Of a stretch of 64,000 bases of DNA, positions 10,259 to 18,970 are shown piece by piece. The DNA lies in NCBI RefSeq assembly GCF_014698995.1, contig NZ_JACWZZ010000002.1, forward strand, positions 930,001-994,000. The letters run 5' to 3'. Each line of letters opens with the position of its first letter. Position 1 is the first letter of the stretch. The position numbers were made by a program, and so were the translations under genes. The notes under the pieces are model-generated. The model searched no databases, was not told the origin of the DNA, and saw nothing but the letters and a program-made list of their open reading frames with translations. This DNA is from Hymenobacter duratus. GTDB taxonomy: Bacteria; Bacteroidota; Bacteroidia; Cytophagales; Hymenobacteraceae.

Positions 10259-11758
10259 ATGCTTCACTTTTACCTCAACGACCACCGCATCAGCACGGCT
10301 GAGCCGGCGGGCAGCGCGCTGCTCGATTTTATCCGCTACCAGCAGCACCTGAAAGGCACCAAAATCGGGTGCCGCGAGGGCGACTGTGGGGCCTGCACCG
10401 TGCTGGTAGGCGAGCTGAGTGCCGACGGCCAGACCGTGCGCTACCAGAGCATGACCTCCTGCCTGACCCCGCTCGGCAATGCCCACGGCAAGCACATCGT
10501 GACGGTAGAAGGCATTAACGCGGCCAGTGGCCAACTCACGCCGGTTCAGCAGGCCATTGTGCAGGAAGGCGGCTCGCAGTGCGGCTTTTGCACCGTTGGC
10601 TTCGTCATGTCGCTCACCGGGCATAGCCTCAGTAACAAGCCTGCCACTCCGGAAACTGGCCTCGCCGCTATTGATGGCAATATTTGCCGCTGCACCGGTT
10701 ACAAAAGCCTGGAGCGCGCCACGGCCGTCCTCACTGGCCAGCTGCAGGAGCGCCCCGCCACTGAGGCCCTGAACTGGCTGGCTGAGCAGCAATTTGTCCC
10801 GGCGTATTTCACAGAAATGGCCGGCCGGCTGGCTGCATTGCAGGCCGAGCTGCACGAGCCTGCCATGCACGCCACCGGTATAGGCGGCCTTACCAACGGC
10901 TCGTTCGTGAATGGCCCCAATGGATTTGCGTCGGCGGCCCGGCAGGTGCTGGGCGGTGGCACCGATTTGCTGGTGCAGCGCCTTGAGCAGCTCCGCGAAA
11001 TACCGGTACGCCTCGTGTTCGACTTGGCGGAGCTTCGCGGCATTTCGCCGGTTGATGCCGAAGGGTACGTAACGCTGGGAGCGGCCACCACTGCCGAGCA
11101 GCTGCGGGCTTCCCAAATGATGAACGAGCTGTTTCCGCGGCTGCCCGAGTATCTGAAGCTGGTGTCGAGCACACCGATTCGGAACATGGGTACGGTGGCC
11201 GGCAACTTCATCAATGCCTCCCCCATCGGCGACCTGACCATCTTTTTCCTGGCGCTGGACACGGAAGTTACCCTGGCGGCCCCCACCAGCGACACCCGCA
11301 CGTTGCCTTTGCACGAGCTGTATCTGGGGTATAAGCAGTTGGCCAAAGAGCTGGAGGAACAGGTGGTTTCCATCCGTTTCCGGCCCCCCCGGCCGGGTGA
11401 GTTCTTCCATTTTGAGAAAGTATCGAAGCGCACCCACCTCGATATTGCCAGCGTAAACTCGGCGGCCTGGCTGCAAGCCAAAGACGGCATCATTCAGTCG
11501 GCGCGTATTTCGGCGGGTGGCGTGGGACCGGTACCGCTGCGCCTCCACCGCACGGCGGCGTTTCTGGAAGGGCGCGAAGTCAGCATCGAAACGCTGCAGG
11601 CCGCTAACCATGTTGCCCAGCAGGAAATTCATCCCATCAGTGATGCCCGCGGCTCGGCCGAGTACAAGCGCCTGCTGCTGCGCCAGCTACTGTTCGCGCA
11701 CTTCCTGCAGTTTTTCCCCGAGCAACTTGCTATGCGAGAGTTGCTAGCGGTTAACTAA
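10259..11758 (+). CDS. xdhA: Xanthine dehydrogenase small subunit (2Fe-2S and FAD)
   Basis: The 499-residue protein has a plant-type [2Fe-2S] domain with Cys38, Cys43, Cys46 and Cys68, and a second [2Fe-2S] domain with Cys108, Cys111, Cys143 and Cys145 (CGFC and ICRCTGY). An FAD-binding domain follows (LGGGTDLLVQ, then TPIRNMGTVAGNFINASPIGD). This is the XdhA layout. It passes electrons from the molybdenum subunit to the acceptor during oxidation of hypoxanthine to xanthine and urate. It heads a rightward operon with xdhB 80 bases downstream, a small membrane gene and xdhC. Three reverse-strand frames through this gene are open for long stretches, but they are composition effects. Confidence 0.95.
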   Translation: MLHFYLNDHRISTAEPAGSALLDFIRYQQHLKGTKIGCREGDCGACTVLVGELSADGQTVRYQSMTSCLTPLGNAHGKHIVTVEGINAASGQLTPVQQAIVQEGGSQCGFCTVGFVMSLTGHSLSNKPATPETGLAAIDGNICRCTGYKSLERATAVLTGQLQERPATEALNWLAEQQFVPAYFTEMAGRLAALQAELHEPAMHATGIGGLTNGSFVNGPNGFASAARQVLGGGTDLLVQRLEQLREIPVRLVFDLAELRGISPVDAEGYVTLGAATTAEQLRASQMMNELFPRLPEYLKLVSSTPIRNMGTVAGNFINASPIGDLTIFFLALDTEVTLAAPTSDTRTLPLHELYLGYKQLAKELEEQVVSIRFRPPRPGEFFHFEKVSKRTHLDIASVNSAAWLQAKDGIIQSARISAGGVGPVPLRLHRTAAFLEGREVSIETLQAANHVAQQEIHPISDARGSAEYKRLLLRQLLFAHFLQFFPEQLAMRELLAVN

Positions 11759-11838
11759 TCTTATCTATTTCTCAGGTTCTTTTCGTCTGCATCCCGGTAC
11801 CCGGGATTTCCCAACGTCTGCCTTCTCCTGCTACATCT

Positions 11839-14163
11839 ATGAACCACCTTGACCCGGTGCGCCACGTGCGCGGCGAATCTTCCTACCTCGATGATATTCC
11901 GGTGCAGCAGGGCACGCTTTACGCGGCCGTGTTTGAGGCGGCAGTAGCGCACGGGCGGCTCCGAGGACTGGATCTGGCAGCGGCCCGGGCGGCACCCGGC
12001 GTGGTCCGCATCCTCACGGCCCACGACGTGCCGGGCGAAAACCAGATTGGCGGCATCGTGCCCGATGAGCCGGTGCTGGCGGAGGGCACCGTGCATTTCC
12101 GGGGGCAGCCAATAGCGCTGGTACTGGCTCACACCGAGCGGCAGGCCCAGGCCGCCCTACACCTTATCAAAGCCGACATTGAGCCCCTGCCCATCATCAC
12201 CGACCCGCGGGTGGCAGCAGCCCACAACGAGTTGATTGTGCCGCCCCGCACCTTCCGTATCGGCGACTCGCGCACGGCCTGGGCCGACTGCACGCACGTG
12301 TTTGAAGGCGTAGCCGAAAGTGGCGGGCAGGAGCACCTGTACATCGAAACGCAGGGTGCCTACGCCTTTCCTACCGAAATGGGTGGGGTACGCATCGTGT
12401 CGTCTACGCAGGGCCCAACGGCGGTGCAGCGCCACACGGCGCACGTGCTGGGCATCGGGATGCACCAGGTAGAAGTGGACGTGACGCGGCTGGGCGGTGG
12501 TTTCGGGGGCAAGGAAGACCAGGCTACGCCCTGGGGTGTGCTGGCCGCGCTGGGGGCTTTCCTGACGCGCCGCCCCGTGAAGCTGGTGCTGGACCGCATG
12601 GCCGATATGCGCATGACCGGCAAGCGCCACCCCTACTCCTCCGACTTCCGAATCGGGCTGGATGCGGACCTGAAAATCGTGGCCTACGAAGTCACGTTCT
12701 ACCAGAATGCCGGGGCCGCCGCCGACCTGTCGCCGGCCGTGCTGGAGCGCACGCTGTTCCATTGCACCAACTCATATTTCATTCCCAACGTGACGGCCAC
12801 TGCCTACAGCTGCCGCACCAATCTACCGCCTAACACGGCTTTCCGGGGGTTTGGGGGGCCGCAGGGCATGTTCGTAATAGAGTCGGCCATTGCAAAGGCA
12901 GCTGAGGAACTGGGCGTGCCGGCCAGCGAGATTCAGCGGCGCAACCTGCTGCGCGAAAATGACCTGCTGCCCTACCGCCAGCCCGCCGAAATGTGCCACG
13001 CCGAGCAAGCCTGGGACACCGCCGCTGACCTCTACAACCTACCGCGCCTGCGAGAGGAAGTGGCCGAGTTCAACCAACAGAATGAGCGCCTGAAAAAGGG
13101 CCTGTCGGTGATGCCCATCTGCTTCGGCATCAGCTTCACCAAAACGCCCATGAACCAGTCGCGCGCGTTGGTGCACATCTACACCGATGGCACGGTGGGC
13201 GTGAGCACCGGCGCGGTGGAAATGGGCCAGGGCGTGAACACCAAAATTGCGCAGGTAGCAGCCCAGACGCTGGGTATCTCCATTAATCGGGTGAAGGTGG
13301 AAAGCACTAACACTACCCGTGTAGCCAATACCTCACCCAGCGCCGCCAGCGCCACCGCCGACCTCAACGGCAAAGCCACCGAAATGGCCTGCCAGGCCTT
13401 GCGCGAGCGGCTGCTGCGCCACGCCAGCACCGAGTACACGCTCAACTACGAAGGCCTCGAAATCAGGAACGAGCAGGTGCTGGCCGCCGGCGCACCCGCC
13501 GAAACTACCTGGGAGAAGCTGGTATCGTCGGCGTACTGGCGGCGCGTGAGCCTAACCGAAAACGCTCATTACGCCACTCCCGACATCCATTTCGATGCCA
13601 CCATCGAGCAAGGCTACCCCTTCGCTTACCACGTATATGGCACGGCCCTCACCGTTGTCACGGTAGACTGCCTGCGCGGCACCTACGAGCTGGACGCCGT
13701 GCATATTGCCCACGACTTCGGGCAGAGCATGAACCCGGCCGTAGACCGGGGCCAGATTGAGGGTGGCGCGGTGCAGGGCATCGGCTGGATGACCATGGAG
13801 GAGCTGATTTACAATGAGGAAGGCCGCCTGCTCAGCAACTCGCTCAACTCCTACAAAATCCCGGACCTGTACGCCGCGCCCAAGGTGCTGGACGTGCATT
13901 TTCTGGATACGCCTGGCCACCCACGGGCTATTTTCCGCTCCAAGGCCGTGGGTGAGCCGCCGCTGATGTATGGCATCGGGGCCTATTTCGCCATCCGCGA
14001 CGCGGTTCGGGCCTTCCGTCCAGGCCACCAGCCCACCTTCTCGGCACCTTTCACTCCCGAAAAGGTGCTGCTCAACCTATATCCTCCCGTTTCTGCCCGT
14101 TCCGCTGCTGCTTGGTCCTCCGTTTCCACTTCCATCCCCGCAACCACCTCCGCGGCCTCCTGA
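11839..14163 (+). CDS. xdhB: Xanthine dehydrogenase large subunit, molybdopterin-binding
   Basis: The 774-residue protein holds the two aldehyde-oxidase/xanthine-dehydrogenase domains. It starts MNHLDPVRHVRGESSYLDD, carries GGGFGGKEDQ near residue 219, a GQGVNTKIAQVAAQTLG cofactor segment, and the catalytic glutamate Glu706 in KAVGEPP. Together with XdhA it oxidises purines in the cytoplasm. The family normally ends close to the LLNLYP segment. Here about 25 Ser/Ala-rich residues follow (the frame overlapping the next gene), which looks like drift into the downstream coding region. The overlap with the next gene is 52 bases. Confidence 0.95.
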   Translation: MNHLDPVRHVRGESSYLDDIPVQQGTLYAAVFEAAVAHGRLRGLDLAAARAAPGVVRILTAHDVPGENQIGGIVPDEPVLAEGTVHFRGQPIALVLAHTERQAQAALHLIKADIEPLPIITDPRVAAAHNELIVPPRTFRIGDSRTAWADCTHVFEGVAESGGQEHLYIETQGAYAFPTEMGGVRIVSSTQGPTAVQRHTAHVLGIGMHQVEVDVTRLGGGFGGKEDQATPWGVLAALGAFLTRRPVKLVLDRMADMRMTGKRHPYSSDFRIGLDADLKIVAYEVTFYQNAGAAADLSPAVLERTLFHCTNSYFIPNVTATAYSCRTNLPPNTAFRGFGGPQGMFVIESAIAKAAEELGVPASEIQRRNLLRENDLLPYRQPAEMCHAEQAWDTAADLYNLPRLREEVAEFNQQNERLKKGLSVMPICFGISFTKTPMNQSRALVHIYTDGTVGVSTGAVEMGQGVNTKIAQVAAQTLGISINRVKVESTNTTRVANTSPSAASATADLNGKATEMACQALRERLLRHASTEYTLNYEGLEIRNEQVLAAGAPAETTWEKLVSSAYWRRVSLTENAHYATPDIHFDATIEQGYPFAYHVYGTALTVVTVDCLRGTYELDAVHIAHDFGQSMNPAVDRGQIEGGAVQGIGWMTMEELIYNEEGRLLSNSLNSYKIPDLYAAPKVLDVHFLDTPGHPRAIFRSKAVGEPPLMYGIGAYFAIRDAVRAFRPGHQPTFSAPFTPEKVLLNLYPPVSARSAAAWSSVSTSIPATTSAAS

Positions 14164-14606
14164 TTTATGCGGCCGGCGACACCGCCGCAGCACTTTTACT
14201 GCATCAATTTTCCGTAGGCCGCCTGCTGGGCATGGCGCTGGTCGGGGGCTTACTGTACTCGCTGGAAGTGCCGGCGTATTTCAGCTGGATAGACCGGCAG
14301 GTACCCCCTGCCCCGGGCCTCAAGCGGCGCCTAGGGCGGGCGGCGCTGTCGCTGCTCTACTTCAATCCGCTCTGGATAGCGCGGCACATGCTGTTTATCC
14401 AGCTGTTTTCGGGCCACGCCGACCAGATTTCCACGGGTCTACTGGCCGTGGCGCTGCGCTCCTTCCTGCTGAATGTGCCGGTTTCCTTCGCTGCCAACTA
14501 CCTTATCCAGAACCACATTCCGCCGCGGCGGCGTTTTCTGGCCAGCGCCCTGTTTTCGGGGCTGATGGCGGTGTACTATGCCCTCAGCGCAACCTGGCTG
14601 AAATAG
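14112..14606 (+). CDS. Small membrane protein in the xanthine dehydrogenase operon
   Basis: The 164-residue protein has about four hydrophobic segments. It is read from a TTG at 14112, inside the end of xdhB in another frame; no upstream ATG exists in this frame, and the first internal Met (14232) would remove the first helix. The order of helices and the C-terminal part (VSFAANYLIQNHIPPRRRF, then ALFSGLMAVYYALSATW) faintly resemble the Mpv17/PMP22 family, but I would not name it on that. Its position between xdhB and xdhC suggests a purine-related or envelope role. Codon use in this frame is normal for the window, so I think it is real. Confidence 0.6.
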   Translation: MVLRFHFHPRNHLRGLLIYAAGDTAAALLLHQFSVGRLLGMALVGGLLYSLEVPAYFSWIDRQVPPAPGLKRRLGRAALSLLYFNPLWIARHMLFIQLFSGHADQISTGLLAVALRSFLLNVPVSFAANYLIQNHIPPRRRFLASALFSGLMAVYYALSATWLK

Positions 14607-14743
14607 AAGGGTTTGCCCGTTGAATTTAGAGTTAATAGCTGAACCGTTTTCCTGCTTTCCTTATTATATTGGAGTACGCTAATACTTTCCCGCCAGCCTT
14701 CGTCGTGGACGACCTATCCGCTACTCCCTCGCGCCCCCGCGAC

Positions 14744-15703
14744 ATGCTGGTGTGGAAGCACGCCGCGGCCAGCCTACGCGCTGGTATTCCGACGGCCCTG
14801 CTCTGCGTAGTGCGTAGCGAAGGTTCCAGTCCCGGTCGGCAGGGGTTCAAGATGAGCGTGACGGCCACTGGGCTGGCTGGCTCTATCGGGGGCGGCATCA
14901 TGGAGCACAAGCTGGTAGAGTTGGTACGGGCCCGACTGCGCGAAGGCGACTACACCCCCGAAATCCGGCGGCAGGTGCACCGCGCCCACGCCCGCTCCGA
15001 CCGGTCGGGCATGATCTGCTCCGGCGAGCAGGAAATTCTGCTGTTGCCATTGCGCGCCGAGTACCTGCCCAGTCTGGAGGCCTGCAAGCGCGCCCTGCGT
15101 CAGTCGGGCGGTTTCCGCTGGGCAGTAACCGCCGACAGCGGCCCCCGCGTAGTGGCCGATACCGATGTCACGGCTCCGCTTAGCCGCTACCAGCCGGGCG
15201 AGAACTGGCAGTACGAGGAAAAGCTGGGCTTTCGCGACCAACTCACTATAGTGGGGGGCGGGCACGTGAGCCTAGCCCTGTCGCGGACATTGAGCACCCT
15301 GGACTTTGATATTACCGTGCTCGACGACCGGCCGGCGCTACATACCCATCTGCTCAACCCCTACGCCCACCACAAACGCACTGTTCCGTACGACAAACTG
15401 GCCCCGGAAGTCCCGGAAGGACCGCACCAGTACGTGGTTATTATGACGGTAGGATACCGAACCGATGCCGTGGCACTACGTCAGTTGCTGCATCATCAAG
15501 TGCGGTATCTGGGGGTGCTGGGCAGCTCCAATAAGATAACCCATCTGCTGCAGGAGTTGCGCGCCGCCGGCACCGACGAAGCAGTTCTGAGCCGGATACA
15601 TGCCCCCATCGGCCTACCGATTCATAGCCGCACCCCCGAGGAAATAGCTATCAGCATAGCGGCCGAAATAATTCGGGTACGGAATACGCCCGAATCAGAA
15701 TAA
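14744..15703 (+). CDS. xdhC: XdhC-type molybdenum cofactor insertion factor
   Basis: The 319-residue protein has the XdhC/CoxI N-terminal domain (VRSEGSSPGRQGFKMSV, GSIGGGIMEHKLVELV) and a C-terminal Rossmann-like domain (IVGGGHVSLALS, YLGVLGSSNKITHLL, HAPIGLPIHSRTPEEIAISI). XdhC proteins bind molybdenum cofactor, help its sulfuration and hand it to XdhB. The start is uncertain: ATG at 14744 gives the family's usual N-terminus (MLVWKHAAASLRAG), while a TTG at 14669 would add 25 residues. It is the last gene of the xdh operon, 137 bases after the small membrane gene. Confidence 0.9.
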   Translation: MLVWKHAAASLRAGIPTALLCVVRSEGSSPGRQGFKMSVTATGLAGSIGGGIMEHKLVELVRARLREGDYTPEIRRQVHRAHARSDRSGMICSGEQEILLLPLRAEYLPSLEACKRALRQSGGFRWAVTADSGPRVVADTDVTAPLSRYQPGENWQYEEKLGFRDQLTIVGGGHVSLALSRTLSTLDFDITVLDDRPALHTHLLNPYAHHKRTVPYDKLAPEVPEGPHQYVVIMTVGYRTDAVALRQLLHHQVRYLGVLGSSNKITHLLQELRAAGTDEAVLSRIHAPIGLPIHSRTPEEIAISIAAEIIRVRNTPESE

Positions 15704-15754
15704 GGCACTAGTTGGTGGTGCTACCCTGGCTTTTTAAGAGCCAACAGAAAGCGG

Positions 15755-16351
15755 CTAGTTTTCCGTCATGTGGTTGCCGTCGAGGTAGCCTTCGGTGAAG
15801 ACGCGGTACTGGTCGAAGATGGAGCGGACGGAGCGGCGCAGAATGATTTCGGCCTGCGGACCGCTGGGCACCGTGACGCCGGAAGCGTAGCCGTTCCAAA
15901 CGGCGCGGTTGGTCCGGTTGTCGATGAGCGTAATGAGCAGGGTTCCTTCGGCCAGCAGCATCCGCTGGGGCTGGTAGCCCTGGCGGTAATCAGAGGGTGT
16001 TTCCTCATCTTCTACTTTTTCTTCCTTCACCCAACGGCTGATTTCCTCCTGCACGTAGCCGCGGAAACGCATGTCGCCTTCGAAAACTCGAAAGTTTACC
16101 AGCAGATCGGGGCGGCGCTTGTTGGTTTTGTAGCCCTGCACTTTGAGCCGAAGCCGGATGGCGTCGCGCACAGCTTCGCCCAGCTTGCTGGTATCAGAGG
16201 CTAGCCCGTCGCCGGTAACAAATTCGTAGGTGCGGTAGCGGCGGAAGTTGCCTGCGTAGCTGTAATCCGATTCAATACGGGCCTCGCGGGCGGCAAAGCA
16301 ACCAGAAAGGGCCAGAGCCAGCCCCACAAAAAGGGTAATCGACGGTTTCAT
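15755..16351 (-). CDS. DUF4136 domain lipoprotein
   Basis: The 198-residue protein starts at MKPSITLFVG with a lipoprotein signal ending in LALSGC. The following sequence, SDYSYAGNFRRYRTYEFV, then IRLRLKVQGYKTNKRRPDL, LVNFRV and LLITLIDNRTNRAVWNGYAS, is the usual DUF4136 pattern. The family is found in outer-membrane or periplasmic lipoproteins of unknown function. An earlier in-frame Met at 16384 gives a poorer signal peptide. It is convergent with xdhC and has no clear operon partner. Confidence 0.85.
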   Translation of the reverse strand: MKPSITLFVGLALALSGCFAAREARIESDYSYAGNFRRYRTYEFVTGDGLASDTSKLGEAVRDAIRLRLKVQGYKTNKRRPDLLVNFRVFEGDMRFRGYVQEEISRWVKEEKVEDEETPSDYRQGYQPQRMLLAEGTLLITLIDNRTNRAVWNGYASGVTVPSGPQAEIILRRSVRSIFDQYRVFTEGYLDGNHMTEN

Positions 16352-16459
16352 ACGCAGCACTAATGGTGGGTGACACACCATCAAGTTACGAAACTGCGGG
16401 CTTGTTAGGAACTGATTGTCAGACAGAAAATCGATAAAAAATTTGTCGTGACCCGGCTA

Positions 16460-17044
16460 CTACCGGGTCAGCTGTAGCACGGGGGTTTCGGCAGTGTATA
16501 TTTCCCCGGTGCCAAGCCGGTAGCGGACCCGAAACTGCTGCGGCCCGGCCTGGGCTGGCGAGGTTTTGAAGCGCAGCCGGGGAGCGTATGCCTGGTTGCC
16601 ACGGGGCGAAAACTCCTGCCCGGTTTCAGTATCCAGCAGCAAATCATTGAGCGAGGCCCCAGCCGGATGCGCGGCGTCGTAGGCAAAGCGGCTCCGTATC
16701 ACCACCGAATCGAGAGGCTGCCTAGTTCCCAGGTACCCGGGTGCCGGGGTGGGCGGGCAGGCATAGGCCGCCGGCAGCCACCCACCGGAAGGCGCAGACT
16801 GGTAGCCATAGTACGTGGTTTGCAGCTGCACACTCAGCAGCAGGTCGGGGGCCGGCACCGGCTCGTTGGGGCCGGGCGAGGCACCTGTGGTTTGGCGGCT
16901 GGCAGCCAGCGCCAGGCCCGTGATGGTATAGTAGCGCGCCACGTTCCCAATCCGGCACCCATCATCTTTGGTGCAGCTCAGCAGCACCGAGCCGGCCAGC
17001 GGCGCCACCAGCAATACGATACCAAGGAGCAGTTTTCTGGTCAT
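16460..17044 (-). CDS. Lipoprotein, tandem paralogue A (DUF5034-like)
   Basis: The 194-residue protein has a lipoprotein signal (GSVLLSC) followed by TKDDGC. It shares its layout with the next upstream gene: a Cys soon after the lipid anchor, a central SVQLQTTYYG-type strand, the motif DSVVIRSRFAYDAAHPAGAS, LNDLL, and a closing QQFRVRYRLGTGEIYTAET. The form resembles the short Bacteroidota lipoproteins of DUF5034; I hold that family name loosely. The function is unknown. It follows paralogue B by 41 bases, on the same strand, and the two are probably cotranscribed duplicates. Confidence 0.75.
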   Translation of the reverse strand: MTRKLLLGIVLLVAPLAGSVLLSCTKDDGCRIGNVARYYTITGLALAASRQTTGASPGPNEPVPAPDLLLSVQLQTTYYGYQSAPSGGWLPAAYACPPTPAPGYLGTRQPLDSVVIRSRFAYDAAHPAGASLNDLLLDTETGQEFSPRGNQAYAPRLRFKTSPAQAGPQQFRVRYRLGTGEIYTAETPVLQLTR

Positions 17045-17085
17045 GACGTAGCGGGAGGTGTCTGTACGATGTGCGCAGCCGCAGG

Positions 17086-17658
17086 TCAGGGCCGGATTTC
17101 AATGGCTACCGTTTCGGAGGTGTACACTTCCCCGTTGGTTTGGTGGTAGCGCACCCGAAACTGCTGCGTGGCAGAGCTGACTGGGGCCTGCCGGAGCCGA
17201 AACACCGGATACGGGATGCCCCCGACCGGCTTGGGCACAGCCAGCCACTCGCGGAGCGAAATCGGCTGGCCATATTCGTTTTGCAGCTGCACCACGTCGT
17301 TGAGCGACGTGCCCGCCGGATGCTGAGTGTCGTAATCGTAGCGGCTGGTAACGATTAGCGAGTCGATGGATTCCGTGTAGGACGGATCGGCAGGTTCGCA
17401 GGCCATAGCGGCAAAGCCCCCTGCTGATGCGGGCTGCGCACTATACAGCTTGGTGTCCAAGCGAATGAGGAGTTGCAGCTCGGCCGTCGATACGCTTTGT
17501 CCGGTAGTCAGCACCTGCCCCACGGCGCCAGCAGGCTGTTGCAGCAGCAGTGCCTGCATCCCCACAATATCGAAGTATTCCTTCTTGAAAGGGCCGCACT
17601 TTTCGCAGGCCGGCAACCCGACGCTGACCAGCGCCACTAGTAGTAATTTTCTCACCAT
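17086..17658 (-). CDS. Lipoprotein, tandem paralogue B (DUF5034-like)
   Basis: The 190-residue protein has a short lipoprotein signal (SVGLPACEKCG). It aligns with paralogue A through DSLIVTSRYDYDTQHPAGTS, LNDVV and QQFRVRYHQTNGEVYTSET, but differs strongly in the middle. The Cys-x2-Cys after the cleavage site (CEKC) may be a lipidated Cys plus a disulfide or metal ligand. It is the first gene of the pair. No partner with a known role lies next to it. Confidence 0.75.
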   Translation of the reverse strand: MVRKLLLVALVSVGLPACEKCGPFKKEYFDIVGMQALLLQQPAGAVGQVLTTGQSVSTAELQLLIRLDTKLYSAQPASAGGFAAMACEPADPSYTESIDSLIVTSRYDYDTQHPAGTSLNDVVQLQNEYGQPISLREWLAVPKPVGGIPYPVFRLRQAPVSSATQQFRVRYHQTNGEVYTSETVAIEIRP

Positions 17659-17725
17659 GATACCTAAGGCTTGCTTTTATCTGGAGGATAACTTTTTCTT
17701 CCAGCAGGTTGCAACCTACTCAAGT

Positions 17726-18178
17726 TTAGGCCGCCAACTCCTTTTCCAGCACAATGGTCAGTCCGCGGGTGCCCTGCATTGTCCCGATGATATTGAAGCC
17801 GTGACGCAGGTTCAGCAGCAGCATGGCGCGCCAGCGGTTGTAGGTGTGCGTGCGGATATGCTGGTAGCCCTGCTCCCGGCACCAGGCATGCTGTTGGCGC
17901 ATCAGCTCTGCCGCTATTCCCTGCCCCCGAAAATCAGGATGCACGCCGCCCAGCCAGCTGTAGTAGTGGCCCGGTTTCCGCTCGTAGCCCAACTTACAGC
18001 CCACCAGCTCTTCACCGATGTAAGCTAACCACGCCTGCACCGGCTGATGCTGCTGTTGGTAGCGCAAGTCGGCGGCGAGTTCCGCCACGGGGCTTTGCAG
18101 AACGGTAGCCAACAGCGCCGCAACTGCTGCCGGCATTTCGACAGAGAGAGACGGATGAAACGAATACACGACGTTCAT
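17726..18178 (-). CDS. GNAT-family N-acetyltransferase
   Basis: The 150-residue protein shows the acetyl-CoA binding motif A of the GNAT fold: LGGVHPDFRGQGIAAELMRQ near residues 75-95, followed by a helix (HAWCREQGYQHIRTHTYNRWRAML) and a LRHGFNIIGTMQG strand. The acceptor substrate is unknown; small proteins of this type modify amines, peptides or ribosomal proteins. I start at MNVVYSFHP (18178); an in-frame Met at 18199 would add seven residues. It is a single leftward gene. Confidence 0.85.
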   Translation of the reverse strand: MNVVYSFHPSLSVEMPAAVAALLATVLQSPVAELAADLRYQQQHQPVQAWLAYIGEELVGCKLGYERKPGHYYSWLGGVHPDFRGQGIAAELMRQQHAWCREQGYQHIRTHTYNRWRAMLLLNLRHGFNIIGTMQGTRGLTIVLEKELAA

Positions 18179-18222
18179 GCGAGAGGAGCTGGCTGGCATG
18201 GTTCCAGTGGCGGCAGACGAAG

Positions 18223-18480
18223 CTACTGTGGTGCTTGCCGGCGTTTCAGCTCTTCTCTGATCTGGTTGTACGCCACCACACCTGGCATCAGCGTGACGAA
18301 TGCAGCCGAGCCGACAACCAGCAAGCCGTACGACCTTTTCTTGAGTATCACCACATACAGGATGATAGCCAGCGCCACTCCCATCACGATGCCCAGCCCG
18401 ATGATGGCACCTTGCAGCTTTTGTTTTCTCGCGTACAGCTCCTCTATTGTGAGTTGCGTCAGGTCCTGGGGTGCTTTCAT
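18223..18480 (-). CDS. Small two-helix membrane protein A
   Basis: The 85-residue protein has an acidic N-terminal helix (LTQLTIEELYARKQKL) and two membrane segments (about residues 24-45 and 51-70), ending in a basic tail (REELKRRQ). It is similar in plan to the protein encoded at 18599-18865. I recognise no named family. Codon use fits the window and the start ATG is clear. The function is unknown. Confidence 0.6.
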   Translation of the reverse strand: MKAPQDLTQLTIEELYARKQKLQGAIIGLGIVMGVALAIILYVVILKKRSYGLLVVGSAAFVTLMPGVVAYNQIREELKRRQAPQ

Positions 18481-18598
18481 CCGAATTTCGTGCTATTTAA
18501 CTAGCAGGCAAAGCAAAAGCGCCAGCCTGTATTCTTACTTGCCAGTCGGCCGCCCCTGGTGCGCGTGAACGTTGAAACAGCACGGCAAGGGCAGCGCA

Positions 18599-18865
18599 TT
18601 ACCTGATATTCCGGGCGCTGATTTCCGTCTGGATTCGTTTGAGGGTTTGCTTTCTGATGCGGGCGTTTCTGAACACCAGGGTTATCAAAAACAGGGGAAT
18701 GGCTATGTACACGAGGCCAAAGCCATTCCGCACCACGCCAAATAGCATGATCCCAACCAGAAAGCCTATCAGTACGGCCGACAGCATTTCATTTCTCTTG
18801 GCCACTTTCTCCGCAGCCAGCAGCTCGTCCAGAGGCAGGTCGGCGTAGTTCTTGTCGTCCGTCAT
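18599..18865 (-). CDS. Small two-helix membrane protein B
   Basis: The 88-residue protein starts at MTDDKNYADLPLDELLAA. It has two membrane segments (about 30-50 and 53-70) and a basic C-terminal helix (RKQTLKRIQTEISARNIR). With protein A it shares a leucine/glutamate helix, a GFLVGI-type first membrane segment and a closing Lys/Arg helix, so the two look like diverged duplicates. An in-frame Met at 18943 would put an unlikely extra 26 residues in front. The function is unknown. Confidence 0.6.
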   Translation of the reverse strand: MTDDKNYADLPLDELLAAEKVAKRNEMLSAVLIGFLVGIMLFGVVRNGFGLVYIAIPLFLITLVFRNARIRKQTLKRIQTEISARNIR

Positions 18866-18970
18866 ATCGTAGGCTACCATGAGGCTGGGAATGCCGCAGC
18901 TACCAGCTGTTCTGCTGCCACTCACGGCCCCAAGCAGCGGCAATATACCTACCGCGTCGGAAACCGCACC

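Noticed and set aside
10100-11632. Open frame of about 510 codons opposite xdhA
   Set aside because: It lies antisense to xdhA, which has all eight iron-sulfur cysteines; no domain or signal is seen in the reverse frame.
14000-14170. Possible frameshift joining xdhB with the next gene
   Set aside because: XdhB reaches its usual end (LLNLYP) before the overlap and the next frame is unlike any XdhB extension, so two genes are more likely.
13970-14623. Alternative frame across the xdhB/xdhC interval
   Set aside because: It is Pro/Ala/Gly-rich without membrane pattern; the frame from 14112 gives a clean four-helix protein instead.
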